From positions 83,240-147,239 of the forward strand of contig NZ_VOSM01000011.1 in NCBI RefSeq assembly GCF_007997015.1: a stretch of DNA of 64,000 bases. Reading direction: 5' to 3'. The position numbers were made by a program, and so were the translations under genes. Origin of the DNA: Lujinxingia vulgaris (lineage in GTDB: Bacteria > Myxococcota_A > Bradymonadia > Bradymonadales > Bradymonadaceae). Shown here piece by piece: positions 15,965 to 24,368 of the stretch (within the stretch, counting starts at the first letter, position 1; each line of letters opens with the position of its first letter). Under the pieces are notes generated by a model. It had not been told where the DNA came from and did no database searches. It saw only the letters and a program-made list of their open reading frames with translations.

Positions 15965-18801
15965 GGAAGATCCACGTTCAGGGTGGTGAGGAGCTCGCCG
16001 CTGTTACCCAGGGTGTCGGTGAGCTGCAGATCGAAGTCGGCGTCGCCTTCGCTCAGGTCGCCGTCGAGGGTGACGGTGACGCGGGTGACGGGCACGTTGT
16101 TGCGGCCCTCAACCGTCTCCGGCGCGGTGGTCACGGTCACTTCCGCAAAGGTAAGCGCGCTCTGGCCCTGGCGAACTTCGCCGGTGAGGGCGTCGAACTC
16201 GGTGTCGGCCATCACGGGAATGGGAAGGCCGGAGGCAACCTCGGGGTGGTGCATGCGGAAGGAGCCGACGAGTTTGGCGCGATCTTCGCTCGGACCGGCC
16301 GTCAGGACTTCGGTGGCCGGCGGGTAGGAGACGCGCGCCGTAAAGATGGTGGGGGTGAGCACCTCGATCTGGTCGATGACCATGGCGGTGGAGGGCACGA
16401 TCTCAAAGCTATCGGTGGTGGCGCTGTAGGGGGTGCGCTCGCCAGTGTCGGCGTTGAGGTAGTGGCCTTCGATGCGGAAGCGGTAGGTGCCCAGCGGGAA
16501 GTCTTTGGTCTCTTCCCAGTAGGCACCCCACTCCCAGGCGTCGTCTTCGCCCTGGCGGATGCGGGTCATGAAGACGGGCTCGCGGTTATCGTAAGGGGCG
16601 CGGCTGGGGAGGAGGACGGGCTCAAAGCCGCCCTGGCCGTCGGCACGCTCCAGCGCGATGCGCGGGGCCTGGAACAACTCGGCGCCCGGGTCACCGCCGC
16701 GCCAGGTGATGTCGATGGCCTGGCGGCGCTCCACCTGGGCGGGGGGCTGGTCGATGATGCGGCCCACATCATCGGGGTCGCTCGGATCCATCGGGAAGGT
16801 GGGCTGGCCGGTGGGGGCGAACTCATCGGGCAGGGGCTCCGGCACGCTGACGGTGACGTCTTCGCCGCGCATGATGCCCACGGCTTCGACGGCGCGATCG
16901 ACCAGGTAGTCGCCGAACTTGTAGCCCCAGGTGCCCATCTGCGCCTCATAGCCACCTTGCAGGAAGCTGAAGGTGAAGTCGGGGTAGTCGTCGAGGTCAC
17001 CCACCAGCGAGTGGCCGGGGAAGGGCGGGCGCTCGCCACGCACGTTGGTCGGCGAGAGGTAGAGGAGGTGATCCTGAGCGTAGCCCCAGGTGAAAGAGTT
17101 GAAAGGATCGATGCCCCAGGCGTCGCGCAGGGCGCGCTGGATGTCCCAGCCCAGCTCCATGGCCAGCTCACCGGGCATGGTGACGATGGTCAGGTCATTG
17201 AGCTGCAGCGCGGTGAGTTGGCTTTTGCCAAAGAGCGTCACCGGGCGGTGGAAGGCGATCTGGTGGATGCCCTGGCAGCCGAACTCGCCGGGGGTTGCGT
17301 AGGTCGCCGGGTCGCCATCTTCGGGAAGATCGCATTGGAAGGCGCCATGGTAGAACTCGCCCTCGTGGGTGGGGCTGTTTTCCATGCCGAACTCGCCAGG
17401 CTCATAGCCCAGGTCGTCGTACTGGATGGAGAAGCGCTGGGTGTGGCCCTTGAAGCTCCACTCGGTGGTGGTCTCCATCTGGGTAAGGGGCTCAATGACG
17501 CGCTCGGCGAAGTGCTGGCCGATGCGCTCGAAGATCTGAGGGCCGCGGTGGCCGTAGCGGTCGCCGCGGGGCGACATCGTGCCGCCGTTCTGGTTGAAGT
17601 ACATCACGGGCACGAAGCGGTCGTAATGCTCGCCGAGGGCTTTTTCCAGGCCGCGCTCCACGCCGGCCAGGGCGTCGCCGGTCATGTAGTCGCCGGAGTT
17701 GTGGGTGCCGTGGCTGCCGAAGCTCACCAGCACGCCGCGGGGGTTGCCGTCGAGGTCGTCGACGCGGAGCATCAGCACGCGGTTATCATCGAAAGCGGGC
17801 GTGGCGCCCCAGCGATCGCTGGAGATGGCGTCGTCGACGTCGAAGCTCTCGACGACTTCCCAGCCCATGCGCGCCGGGGCCAGATCGTCGAGGGCGGCCA
17901 GGGCGGCTTCGGCAAACGAGTCGGTGAGCCATTCAAAGGCTTCCTGGCTGAACTCATCGGTGCCCAGCACGCCCAGGCGGATGGCAGCGTCTTCGACGGC
18001 GGGCAGATGCCAGTGGCGGCCGGGGCCGGAGTGGGTGTGCGTGCCGCTGAGCACCAGGCTTGAGCGCCAGTCGCGGCCGGTCTCTTCTTGAAGTCGGCGT
18101 GCGACGGCCTCATGCAGGGCGCCGGAGGGGAAGATGATGGGCGCGCGCAGCAGGATCAGCTGGCGGGTGCCGTCGTCGAGCGCCAGGCCGCGGGCGTAGA
18201 GGCCGTGCATCTGGCCACGGCTGGGGCGCAGCGACTCGACGTAGCGCCCGGCGTTGATCGCCGCGCGGCTGCCGTAGCCGCCCATCGAGAGTCCGATGGG
18301 AAACTTCATCAGCACGTTGGCGACGCCGGCCTGAAGCGGTGCGGGGGTATCGCCGCCCGGGTGTTCGCCGGTGATCTCACCGGTGAAGGGGAGGCATTGG
18401 CCATTGTTGGTGCAGACGTTGCCGGCGGGGCAGTGCGTATCGAGCGAGCAGTGCACTACGCATTTTTCTTCGATGCAGCTGGTGCGGCGGGCGAGCTCGG
18501 GGGCGATCTCACCGAATGCCTCCACGCAGGAGGCCCAGTGCTGGCGGCCGGGGCAGTCGGGGGCGGGAACGCACTCACCGGCCTCGGTGTCGCAGTAGGT
18601 GCCGTGGGCGCACTCCGACTGGAACTCGCAGCTCTGCGGGCCGGCGTCGGCGTCGGCGTCGGGGCCGACGTCGTCGATGGAGGTGTCTTCGTCGCCGGCG
18701 TCGGGGGTATCGGCCGGGCCATCGGGCTCGGAACAGGCTGTGAGGCTGGCCAGCGCAATCAGCAGCGCGGCGAGGAGGTGGGGAAGATGGGAAGATCGCA
18801 C
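15961..18801 (-). CDS. Neutral/alkaline ceramidase-like lipoprotein
   Basis: A 946-residue secreted protein. A signal peptide with lipobox LTAC is followed by an Asp-rich linker and two short Cys-rich segments (residues about 60-150). A neutral/alkaline non-lysosomal ceramidase-like domain comes next: FPIGLSMGGYGSR, LILLRAPIIFPSG, the metal-binding SGTHTHSGPGRHWH, SFGSHGTHNSGDYMTGD, and YFNQNGGTMSPRGD. The tail is beta-rich, like the ceramidase C-terminal domain. The family hydrolyses the amide bond of ceramides. Here the substrate could be a sphingolipid or another N-acyl lipid. I choose the GTG at 18799-18801 because GGAG lies 6 nt upstream and the signal peptide then begins properly. The ATG at 18849 would start only about 7 nt after the predicted transcription start. 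Confidence 0.8.
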   Translation of the reverse strand: MRSSHLPHLLAALLIALASLTACSEPDGPADTPDAGDEDTSIDDVGPDADADAGPQSCEFQSECAHGTYCDTEAGECVPAPDCPGRQHWASCVEAFGEIAPELARRTSCIEEKCVVHCSLDTHCPAGNVCTNNGQCLPFTGEITGEHPGGDTPAPLQAGVANVLMKFPIGLSMGGYGSRAAINAGRYVESLRPSRGQMHGLYARGLALDDGTRQLILLRAPIIFPSGALHEAVARRLQEETGRDWRSSLVLSGTHTHSGPGRHWHLPAVEDAAIRLGVLGTDEFSQEAFEWLTDSFAEAALAALDDLAPARMGWEVVESFDVDDAISSDRWGATPAFDDNRVLMLRVDDLDGNPRGVLVSFGSHGTHNSGDYMTGDALAGVERGLEKALGEHYDRFVPVMYFNQNGGTMSPRGDRYGHRGPQIFERIGQHFAERVIEPLTQMETTTEWSFKGHTQRFSIQYDDLGYEPGEFGMENSPTHEGEFYHGAFQCDLPEDGDPATYATPGEFGCQGIHQIAFHRPVTLFGKSQLTALQLNDLTIVTMPGELAMELGWDIQRALRDAWGIDPFNSFTWGYAQDHLLYLSPTNVRGERPPFPGHSLVGDLDDYPDFTFSFLQGGYEAQMGTWGYKFGDYLVDRAVEAVGIMRGEDVTVSVPEPLPDEFAPTGQPTFPMDPSDPDDVGRIIDQPPAQVERRQAIDITWRGGDPGAELFQAPRIALERADGQGGFEPVLLPSRAPYDNREPVFMTRIRQGEDDAWEWGAYWEETKDFPLGTYRFRIEGHYLNADTGERTPYSATTDSFEIVPSTAMVIDQIEVLTPTIFTARVSYPPATEVLTAGPSEDRAKLVGSFRMHHPEVASGLPIPVMADTEFDALTGEVRQGQSALTFAEVTVTTAPETVEGRNNVPVTRVTVTLDGDLSEGDADFDLQLTDTLGNSGELLTTLNVDLP

Positions 18802-18862
18802 AGGAGACTCCGAGCAGGGGCGGGGAGGCCGCCGGGAAAAAGAAGCCATATAAAGTGGGCGG

Positions 18863-18891
18863 ATCCTAGCGCCTGCGCGCGATTGAAACAA
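18863..18891 (-). promoter_or_regulatory. Possible promoter of the ceramidase-like operon
   Basis: On the minus strand TTGTTT (18886-18891), 17 nt, TAGGAT (18863-18868). The predicted start near 18856 fits the GTG start at 18801. The rest of 18892-19080 shows nothing recognisable. Confidence 0.45.
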
Positions 18892-19080
18892 CGCCGACTC
18901 CGGCGCGGCGATCGGAGCGTCGTATTTTGGAGCATTATTGAGGTGTGAGGGGCGGTTTCTTGTTGTGTTTCAGCGGGTTCCACGTGGCGTGTGTGGCCCT
19001 ATGATCGTCGCGCCCGGGTATTGGCGCGGCGGGGCTTCCGACAGCGCGTAAAATTTTTAGGGGGGCGTGCATTTTTCTGA

Positions 19081-19109
19081 TTGACACCTCCGGAGCATCT
19101 GCCTATACA
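19081..19109 (+). promoter_or_regulatory. Sigma70-type promoter of tRNA-Leu
   Basis: TTGACA (19081-19086), 17 nt, TATACA (19104-19109), ending 40 nt before the mature tRNA 5' end. One of the best promoter matches in the window. Confidence 0.8.
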
Positions 19110-19148
19110 CCGTCAAGCTCGCTGAGGGGGAAACCCCCGACGCAGCGG

Positions 19149-19234
19149 GCGGAAGTGGCGGAATTGGTAGACGCGCTGGACTAAGGATCCAGTGGGCGTA
19201 AAAGCCCGTGGGGGTTCGACTCCCCCCTTCCGCA
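19149..19234 (+). tRNA. tRNA-Leu with anticodon AAG
   Basis: A class II tRNA of 86 nt: acceptor GCGGAAG/CTTCCGC (19149-19155 with 19227-19233), discriminator A, D-arm typical of tRNA-Leu (TGGCGGAATTGGTAGACGC), anticodon stem CTGGA/TCCAG around the loop CTAAGGA, long variable arm GGGC/GCCC, T-arm GGGGG-TTCGACT-CCCCC. The anticodon is at 19183-19185 and reads AAG. A34 would have to become inosine to read CUC/CUA/CUU broadly. No CCA is encoded (TCA follows). Most bacteria use GAG here. Confidence 0.93.
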
Positions 19235-19244
19235 TCATCAAAAG

Positions 19245-19275
19245 AACCAGGGCCTGAGAGGGCGCTGGTTTTTTT
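19245..19275 (+). terminator. Terminator of tRNA-Leu
   Basis: Outer stem AACCAG/CTGGTT (19245-19250 with 19265-19270), a partly paired inner part, and a run of seven T. It starts 11 nt after the tRNA. Confidence 0.8.
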
Positions 19276-19334
19276 GTGTCTGGGATTTGGGGATAAACCT
19301 TTTTTAAGGATTTGCCCAAACGTCGAGCGTTCTC

Positions 19335-19976
19335 ATGTCTAAGAACCTACTCAACGTCGCCCGGCGTTATCAATCGAGGCTGAATGCCGATCCTCCGACG
19401 ACGGAGAACGACTGGGAGAACTCCTACCGCGAATTGCTTCGGGTATGGGAACGCGTCGACGATCCTCTTGAGTTACGTGAACTGTTGGACGCGAAGTTAT
19501 GGTGCGACCTCCCCATGTGGTTGATGAGCCGCACCTTCACACGCGTGATACGTCATGAGGGGAGAACGCCGGAGCTCCTGGAGAACTATGGCGCGTTTTT
19601 AGCCATGTACTGTGGTCTTGCGCAGGACGTGCCACACTTGCTTCATCGTGAAGCTGAAGCACGGCGCCGGTGTCGCAATGATGAAGCTGAGGCGATTTTT
19701 CGGTCACTTCCAGATTTTCGATGGGGAGATCTTGCCATGGTACACGATGAGGCACCCGATGTGTTTGGGCCTGGAAGGGTCGCTATGGTGTATGCCGAGA
19801 TCTTTCGAGCGGAAAACATCCCGGAAGCCGCAGACTATGGCGTCGATATAGGCGAATGGATTTGCGAAGTGATCCATCATCCCTTCGATCTTTTTCGTCT
19901 TGATGGTCGGTTTGTGTTCGTCCCCGCACGATGGTTGAAGTTTGGGCCGGAATGGGTCGACGTATTCAATTCATGA
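19335..19976 (+). CDS. Hypothetical protein of low GC next to tRNA-Leu
   Basis: A 213-residue soluble protein (starts MSKNLLNVARRYQSRLNADP) that I do not recognise. It is rich in Trp, Arg and Glu and has no signal peptide or membrane helix. An HREAEARRRCRNDEAEAI helix lies near residue 104, and the C-terminal third has GVDIGEWICEVIHHPFDLF. Codon use is clearly less GC-rich than in neighbouring genes (many TTA, TTT, CGT, ATA). With its position directly after a tRNA gene, this hints at acquisition by transfer. No integrase or second attachment site is visible. The ATG at 19335 lacks a good ribosome site. Confidence 0.7.
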   Translation: MSKNLLNVARRYQSRLNADPPTTENDWENSYRELLRVWERVDDPLELRELLDAKLWCDLPMWLMSRTFTRVIRHEGRTPELLENYGAFLAMYCGLAQDVPHLLHREAEARRRCRNDEAEAIFRSLPDFRWGDLAMVHDEAPDVFGPGRVAMVYAEIFRAENIPEAADYGVDIGEWICEVIHHPFDLFRLDGRFVFVPARWLKFGPEWVDVFNS

Positions 19977-20007
19977 CTTTCTGAAACCGACAACGAGCGG
20001 AGCAGCG

Positions 20008-21330
20008 ATGATGCAAGGGACGCGCAGCATGTTGAGTCGAGCGATGAGGGTGGGTCTGGCGAGCGGGGCGCTGATGTGCCTGAGCGTCGGGCGAGCCTTT
20101 GCTCAGGATACGGGCGCGGAAGCCAGCGGGGTGGAGAGTACTGCGACCGGGCATTCGCCGCTGCCGAGTTATGAGGCGGTGATCGACGATGTGATGGCGC
20201 TCAATGTGCTCGATATCGCGATCTGGCGGGTGGGGCTTGCGTGCGTGGTGCTGATGGCGGGCATCTTGATGCGCACCACGTTGCTCGACCGGCTGATGCG
20301 GCCGCTGAAGAAGTTAGCCGCGCGCACCGAGACCGATGTTGACGATCGCCTGCTCGCGGCGATTCGCAGGCCGATGGGGTGGCTCTTTAACCTGGTTGCG
20401 ACCTACGCGGCGGTGCTGATCCTGCAGGTGCCCGAGGCGTTGCATCAGGTCACGGTGCTGGTGCTGCAGACGATGGGCACGGTCTTTGTGGCCTGGATGA
20501 TCTTCAACGTCGTCGATGCGATCGGGGCGTATCTGGAGGCGCTGGCCCGGCGTACGGATTCGGGCATCGATGATCATCTGGTGCCGCTGTTGAAGCGGGT
20601 GATGCGGCTGGCGGTGCTGGTGGTGATGGTGATCACCGTCATTCAGCAGTGGGGCTACGATGTGACCAGCCTCATCGCGGGTTTGGGGCTGGGGGGGCTT
20701 GCGTTTGCGTTGGCGGCGCAGTCGACGCTCTCGAACTGGTTTGGGTCGGTGATGATCCTCACCGATCGCCCCTTTACGATCGGCGACCTGGTGGAGTCGG
20801 AGCACGGGAAGGGGCGCGTGGTGGAGATCGGGCTTCGCTCCACGCAGATTCGCACGTTTGATCGCACGATCATTACGGTGCCCAACGCCGACATTGCTAC
20901 GACGGCGGTGGCGAACCTGAGCAAAGAGGGGGTTATTGCGATCTCCACGACCCTGGGCATGACCTACGGGACTTCGAAGGCGGTGATCGAGCGCATCATC
21001 GAGCGAATCCGCGAGCTTCTCGGTGAGGATGAGGGCGTGGATAACACGCAGTTCGTGGTGAGTTTTGCCGGCTTTGGAGCCAGCTCGCTGGACATCTATG
21101 TGCATTGCTTTGCGCGGGCGACGACCTGGTATCAGTGGCACGCGATCCGCGAGCGGCTCTTCTTTGCGATGATGGACATTGTCAACGAAGAGGGGGGCTC
21201 GTTTGCCTTCCCCAGCCAGTCGCTTTACCTGGAGACGCCGGTGCGGGTGGAGGGCGTGCCGGGGCCGGGGATGAGGGAAAACCTGGAGAATGGGACGCGC
21301 GCGGGCGCGGGCGCGAAGCCTTCGGCCTGA
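20008..21330 (+). CDS. MscS-family mechanosensitive channel with signal peptide
   Basis: A 440-residue protein: a signal peptide ending GRAFAQD, an acidic spacer, four or so membrane helices, then the MscS core. The pore helix and gate region read GYDVTSLIAGLGLGGLAFAL followed by AAQSTLSNWFGS. The beta domain follows (LTDRPFTIGDLVESEHGKGRV, STQIRTFDRTIITVPNADI), then a C-terminal alpha/beta domain (FGASSLDIYVHCFA). It belongs to the larger MscS/YnaI-like subgroup and protects against osmotic downshock in the inner membrane. The ATG at 20008 follows CGGAG. It ends with a Gly/Ala-rich tail. It starts 31 nt after the preceding orphan gene but is compositionally quite different from it. Confidence 0.9.
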   Translation: MMQGTRSMLSRAMRVGLASGALMCLSVGRAFAQDTGAEASGVESTATGHSPLPSYEAVIDDVMALNVLDIAIWRVGLACVVLMAGILMRTTLLDRLMRPLKKLAARTETDVDDRLLAAIRRPMGWLFNLVATYAAVLILQVPEALHQVTVLVLQTMGTVFVAWMIFNVVDAIGAYLEALARRTDSGIDDHLVPLLKRVMRLAVLVVMVITVIQQWGYDVTSLIAGLGLGGLAFALAAQSTLSNWFGSVMILTDRPFTIGDLVESEHGKGRVVEIGLRSTQIRTFDRTIITVPNADIATTAVANLSKEGVIAISTTLGMTYGTSKAVIERIIERIRELLGEDEGVDNTQFVVSFAGFGASSLDIYVHCFARATTWYQWHAIRERLFFAMMDIVNEEGGSFAFPSQSLYLETPVRVEGVPGPGMRENLENGTRAGAGAKPSA

Positions 21331-21565
21331 GCTCAGTGTAAGAGAGGGGGATGATGAGCGCAGCTCGCGTTGGGTCGGGGCGTTTTTTGGGGGGCGTGGG
21401 GGCGGGGTGAGGGCTTGTAACGTCTTGAAACTAAAGGGGAATGGGGCGCCGCGCAGCTTGCCGTGGGGGGCTTCGGTCTTACAACTTCGAGAGCGCCAGG
21501 GAGGCGTCGGAGGCGGTGGTGGGGAGCCTCTGTTGCACATCAATCCAACGGATGAAGGAGTACGT

Positions 21566-22792
21566 ATGGACCGCTTTGGGACGACCGAATTTCGCGAGCT
21601 GGTGGGTGTCAACGCCACCCCGGCGATCTCGATCTACATGCCTGTGGAGCGCCGGGAGATGACGGGGAAGGTCAACCGTCTGAAGTTGCGTGGGCATCTG
21701 GAGGAGGCGGAGCGGAGGATCAAGGCGGCCGAGGTGCTCGACGCCGAGGGGAGTGAGGCGATGCTCAAGCCTCTCTATGCGATGGTTGAGGATCGCGACT
21801 TCTGGAATCAGTCGGGGGAGGGCGTAGCGCTCTTTGTCTCGCCGGAGTTTCAGCGGGTCTACTGGCTGCCGCGCACCTTTGAGGATGAGGTGGTGGTGGG
21901 CGACAACTTCCACACGCGTCCCTTGCTGGGGATGCTGGCCACGCCGGCGAACTACTGGGTGCTGGCCATTGGCGAGGAGCAGGTCAACTTCTGGGAGGGC
22001 AGCGTCTCGGGGGCTTCGCCGGTGGAGGTTGAGAATCTGCCCCGCGATCTTCATGACGCGCTCAAGCTCGAAGAGGAGAAAGATCAGGACGGGCTGATGC
22101 TGCGCTCGGCGACCGGGCCGCGCAACGGCCGTCCGGGCGGGTTTATGTCGCCGATGGTGCATGGTCACGGCGGCGGGCGCGATCAGCATAAGGCGTATCT
22201 GAAGCAGTATTTTACGCGGGTCAGTGAGGCGATCGCCGACTATCTGGGGGAGGCGCAGGGGCCGCTGATCCTTGCGGCGGTGGACTTCTGCCATCCGATC
22301 TTCCACGACGCCGCGCGCAGCGCCGGGCTCTCGCAGCTTGTGGAGTCGGGGATTGAGGGCAACGTGCATTTCTGGAGCGACGCGGAGATTCACCAGCGCG
22401 CCTGGCCGATCGTTGAGGCCCAGGCTCAGTCCCGGGTGGAGCGAGCGCTGGAGCTCTGGGAGCGCAGCTACGGCAAGGGCAGCGCCGAGATCGATCTTTC
22501 GCAGGTCGCGCGTCGGGTGGTTGAGGGGCGCGTGCATATGCTGCTGCTCGATGAGAGTGCGCAGATGCGCGGGGATTTCGACCGCGAGCTGGGGCAGGTC
22601 CATGAGCTCGACGACGGGGCCGAAGAGAGTGAGCAGGCCCTGGCCAAGGATGTCTACGATGAGCTGGCCGAGGTGGTCATCGAGATGGGCGGCGAGGTGG
22701 TGGTGCTGCCCCATGAGAAGATGCCCAGCCAGACCGGGCTCGGCGCGATCTTGCGCGGCGGGGATTCGCCGATGAACACCTCCCGGGCTTAA
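21566..22792 (+). CDS. Bacterial archaeo-eukaryotic release factor-like protein (baeRF type 3-like)
   Basis: A 408-residue protein with NATPAISIYMPVERR near the N-terminus, YWLPRTFEDEVVVGDNFH, VLAIGEEQVNFWEGS, an LILAAVDFCHPIFHDA strand-helix and a C-terminal VHMLLLDESAQMRGDF followed by VVIEMGGEVVVLPHEKMPSQ. This is the pattern of the baeRF families (eRF1/Pelota-related proteins of bacteria, proposed to act in ribosome rescue or stress). The ATG at 21566 has AAGGAG 5 nt upstream. The 235 nt before it hold no gene. The specific baeRF family is my recollection; the fold-level call is firmer than the role. Confidence 0.7.
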   Translation: MDRFGTTEFRELVGVNATPAISIYMPVERREMTGKVNRLKLRGHLEEAERRIKAAEVLDAEGSEAMLKPLYAMVEDRDFWNQSGEGVALFVSPEFQRVYWLPRTFEDEVVVGDNFHTRPLLGMLATPANYWVLAIGEEQVNFWEGSVSGASPVEVENLPRDLHDALKLEEEKDQDGLMLRSATGPRNGRPGGFMSPMVHGHGGGRDQHKAYLKQYFTRVSEAIADYLGEAQGPLILAAVDFCHPIFHDAARSAGLSQLVESGIEGNVHFWSDAEIHQRAWPIVEAQAQSRVERALELWERSYGKGSAEIDLSQVARRVVEGRVHMLLLDESAQMRGDFDRELGQVHELDDGAEESEQALAKDVYDELAEVVIEMGGEVVVLPHEKMPSQTGLGAILRGGDSPMNTSRA

Positions 22793-22861
22793 GTTCAGGG
22801 TGGGGGCGCGCGCCGGGCGCGCGCTCGCGTCGCACCAGGTTTTTACGATCGCACGGAGTAG

Positions 22862-22890
22862 GGGCGCCGCAGGCTTTGCCTGCGGCGCCC
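22862..22890. other. 13-bp GC hairpin, terminator-like without U-run
   Basis: GGGCGCCGCAGGC at 22862-22874 pairs perfectly with 22878-22890 around a TTT loop, 70 nt after the baeRF gene stop. Only TT follows, so intrinsic termination is doubtful. Confidence 0.4.
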
Positions 22891-22970
22891 TTCGTGATCT
22901 GGTGATAAGCGCGGGGGCTTTGTGGCCTGAGCGCAGAGGGTTTATGGTGGGGCCTCTTTGATGATGTTGG

Positions 22971-24197
22971 ATGGATGAAGGCTGGCAGCCCCGCGAGCGT
23001 CTGACGATGACCACGCAGCCCACCGACAAAACGCCACCGAGGCGGCGCTCTTCGACGCAGCCACTCGACACCCCGCAGATGCTGGTGGGTCGAGTGCTGG
23101 AGGGACGCTACCGTCTGGACCGGGTGCTCAACGCCGGGGGGATGGGCATTATCTTTGAAGCCTGTCAGCTCTCGGTGAACCGCACGGTGGCGGTGAAGGT
23201 GCTCAAGCCCACGCTCACCGGCGATCCCTCGCTGGTGGAGCGCTTTCAGCTGGAGGTGGAGCTGGTCTCGGGCATTGCGCACCCGCATGTGGTGCAGCTG
23301 ATCGACTCGGGCACCGACGCCGGCGGGCTGACCTACCTTGTGATGGAGTACGTCGACGGGGTGACCTTTCGCCAGGCGTTGCGGCGGGGGCACTTGAAGC
23401 TGGCCGACATCCTGGAGGTCTTTGCCCAGGTGTGTGAGGCTCTCATTGAGACGCACGGCCAGCAGATCATTCACCGGGATCTGAAGTTCGATAACATCAT
23501 GCTCACCCGACAGCGCGACGGGCGGATCCATGTGAAGCTGCTGGACTTCGGGGTGGCCAAGCTGCTCTCCCGCGATCGGGAGTTGACGCAGGGTGGGCAG
23601 GTCGCGGGCACGCCCGGGATCATTGCGCCGGAGCTTGTGGACGGGAAGCGGCCCTCGGCCAGCAGCGATCTCTATAGCCTGGGGGTGCTGCTCTTTACGG
23701 CGTTGACGGGAGAGGCGCCGTATAAGGGGGATAATGATCTGGCGCTGATGCGCGCGCATAAGACCGAACCTTTGCCCAATTTGCGGGCGCGGGTGGGGGC
23801 GGCGGTGCCGGAGGAGGTCATTGAGTTGACCTGCGAACTTCTGGAGAAAGAGGTTGAGCGCCGGCCGCGCGATGCGGCCAAGGTGCGCGACCGGCTTCGG
23901 CGGATGCGCGAGACGCAGCTTGTGCGCGATCCGGATGCCTCGGTGTACATCCCGCCGCAGCGCGAGGCGCTGGATACGACCGGGGAGCGCAGCCCGCTGC
24001 CGCTGATGTTGCTGGAGCCGGAGGACTCGGAGCGGCCGCGGCTTCCGCCGCGGCGCGAGGGGTTGATCGGGCTTATCTTTCCAGAGCCGCTGGTCGCGCC
24101 GATGACGATCGTGACGATGATGAGTCTGATTCTCATCCTGCTGATCGTGGCGTTGATGTACATGCTCTACCAGCAGTTCGGTGCGGTGCCGGGGTGA
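22971..24197 (+). CDS. Membrane-anchored Ser/Thr protein kinase
   Basis: A 408-residue Hanks-type kinase. The basic, Pro/Thr-rich N-terminus is followed by the glycine loop LNAGGMGIIFEA, VAVKVLK (ATP-binding Lys), the catalytic IIHRDLKFDN, LLDFGVAKLL (DFG), and IIAPELVDGKRPSASSDLYS (APE). A single membrane helix near the C-terminus (MSLILILLIVALMYML) leaves only a few residues outside, so there is no sensor domain. All catalytic residues are present, and the kinase is probably active on the cytoplasmic face. The start is uncertain: ATG at 22971 or 23007, neither with a strong ribosome site. No phosphatase or obvious substrate gene adjoins it. Confidence 0.88.
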   Translation: MDEGWQPRERLTMTTQPTDKTPPRRRSSTQPLDTPQMLVGRVLEGRYRLDRVLNAGGMGIIFEACQLSVNRTVAVKVLKPTLTGDPSLVERFQLEVELVSGIAHPHVVQLIDSGTDAGGLTYLVMEYVDGVTFRQALRRGHLKLADILEVFAQVCEALIETHGQQIIHRDLKFDNIMLTRQRDGRIHVKLLDFGVAKLLSRDRELTQGGQVAGTPGIIAPELVDGKRPSASSDLYSLGVLLFTALTGEAPYKGDNDLALMRAHKTEPLPNLRARVGAAVPEEVIELTCELLEKEVERRPRDAAKVRDRLRRMRETQLVRDPDASVYIPPQREALDTTGERSPLPLMLLEPEDSERPRLPPRREGLIGLIFPEPLVAPMTIVTMMSLILILLIVALMYMLYQQFGAVPG

Positions 24198-24368
24198 GCG
24201 TGTGAGGAAGAGATTCGGGGGCTTTGCGGTGTTTGTCTGCGGTGTGTAGGTTTGCCCGGTCCGATGGTGCCGAGCGCAGTCGCACGGCGCGCATCGCCCT
24301 GAGATGTTGCAAAAACCACCAAACGTGAGCGCTCGCTTACCCGTCGGGCGCATCGAAGGAGTGAGACG

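Noticed and set aside
18399..18758. Separate Cys-rich gene at the N-terminal end of the ceramidase-like protein
   Set aside because: The Cys-rich segments are in frame with the signal peptide and catalytic domain of one continuous protein.
19149..19976. Genomic island at the tRNA gene
   Set aside because: Only one gene of odd composition follows; no integrase and no repeat of the tRNA 3' end was found downstream.
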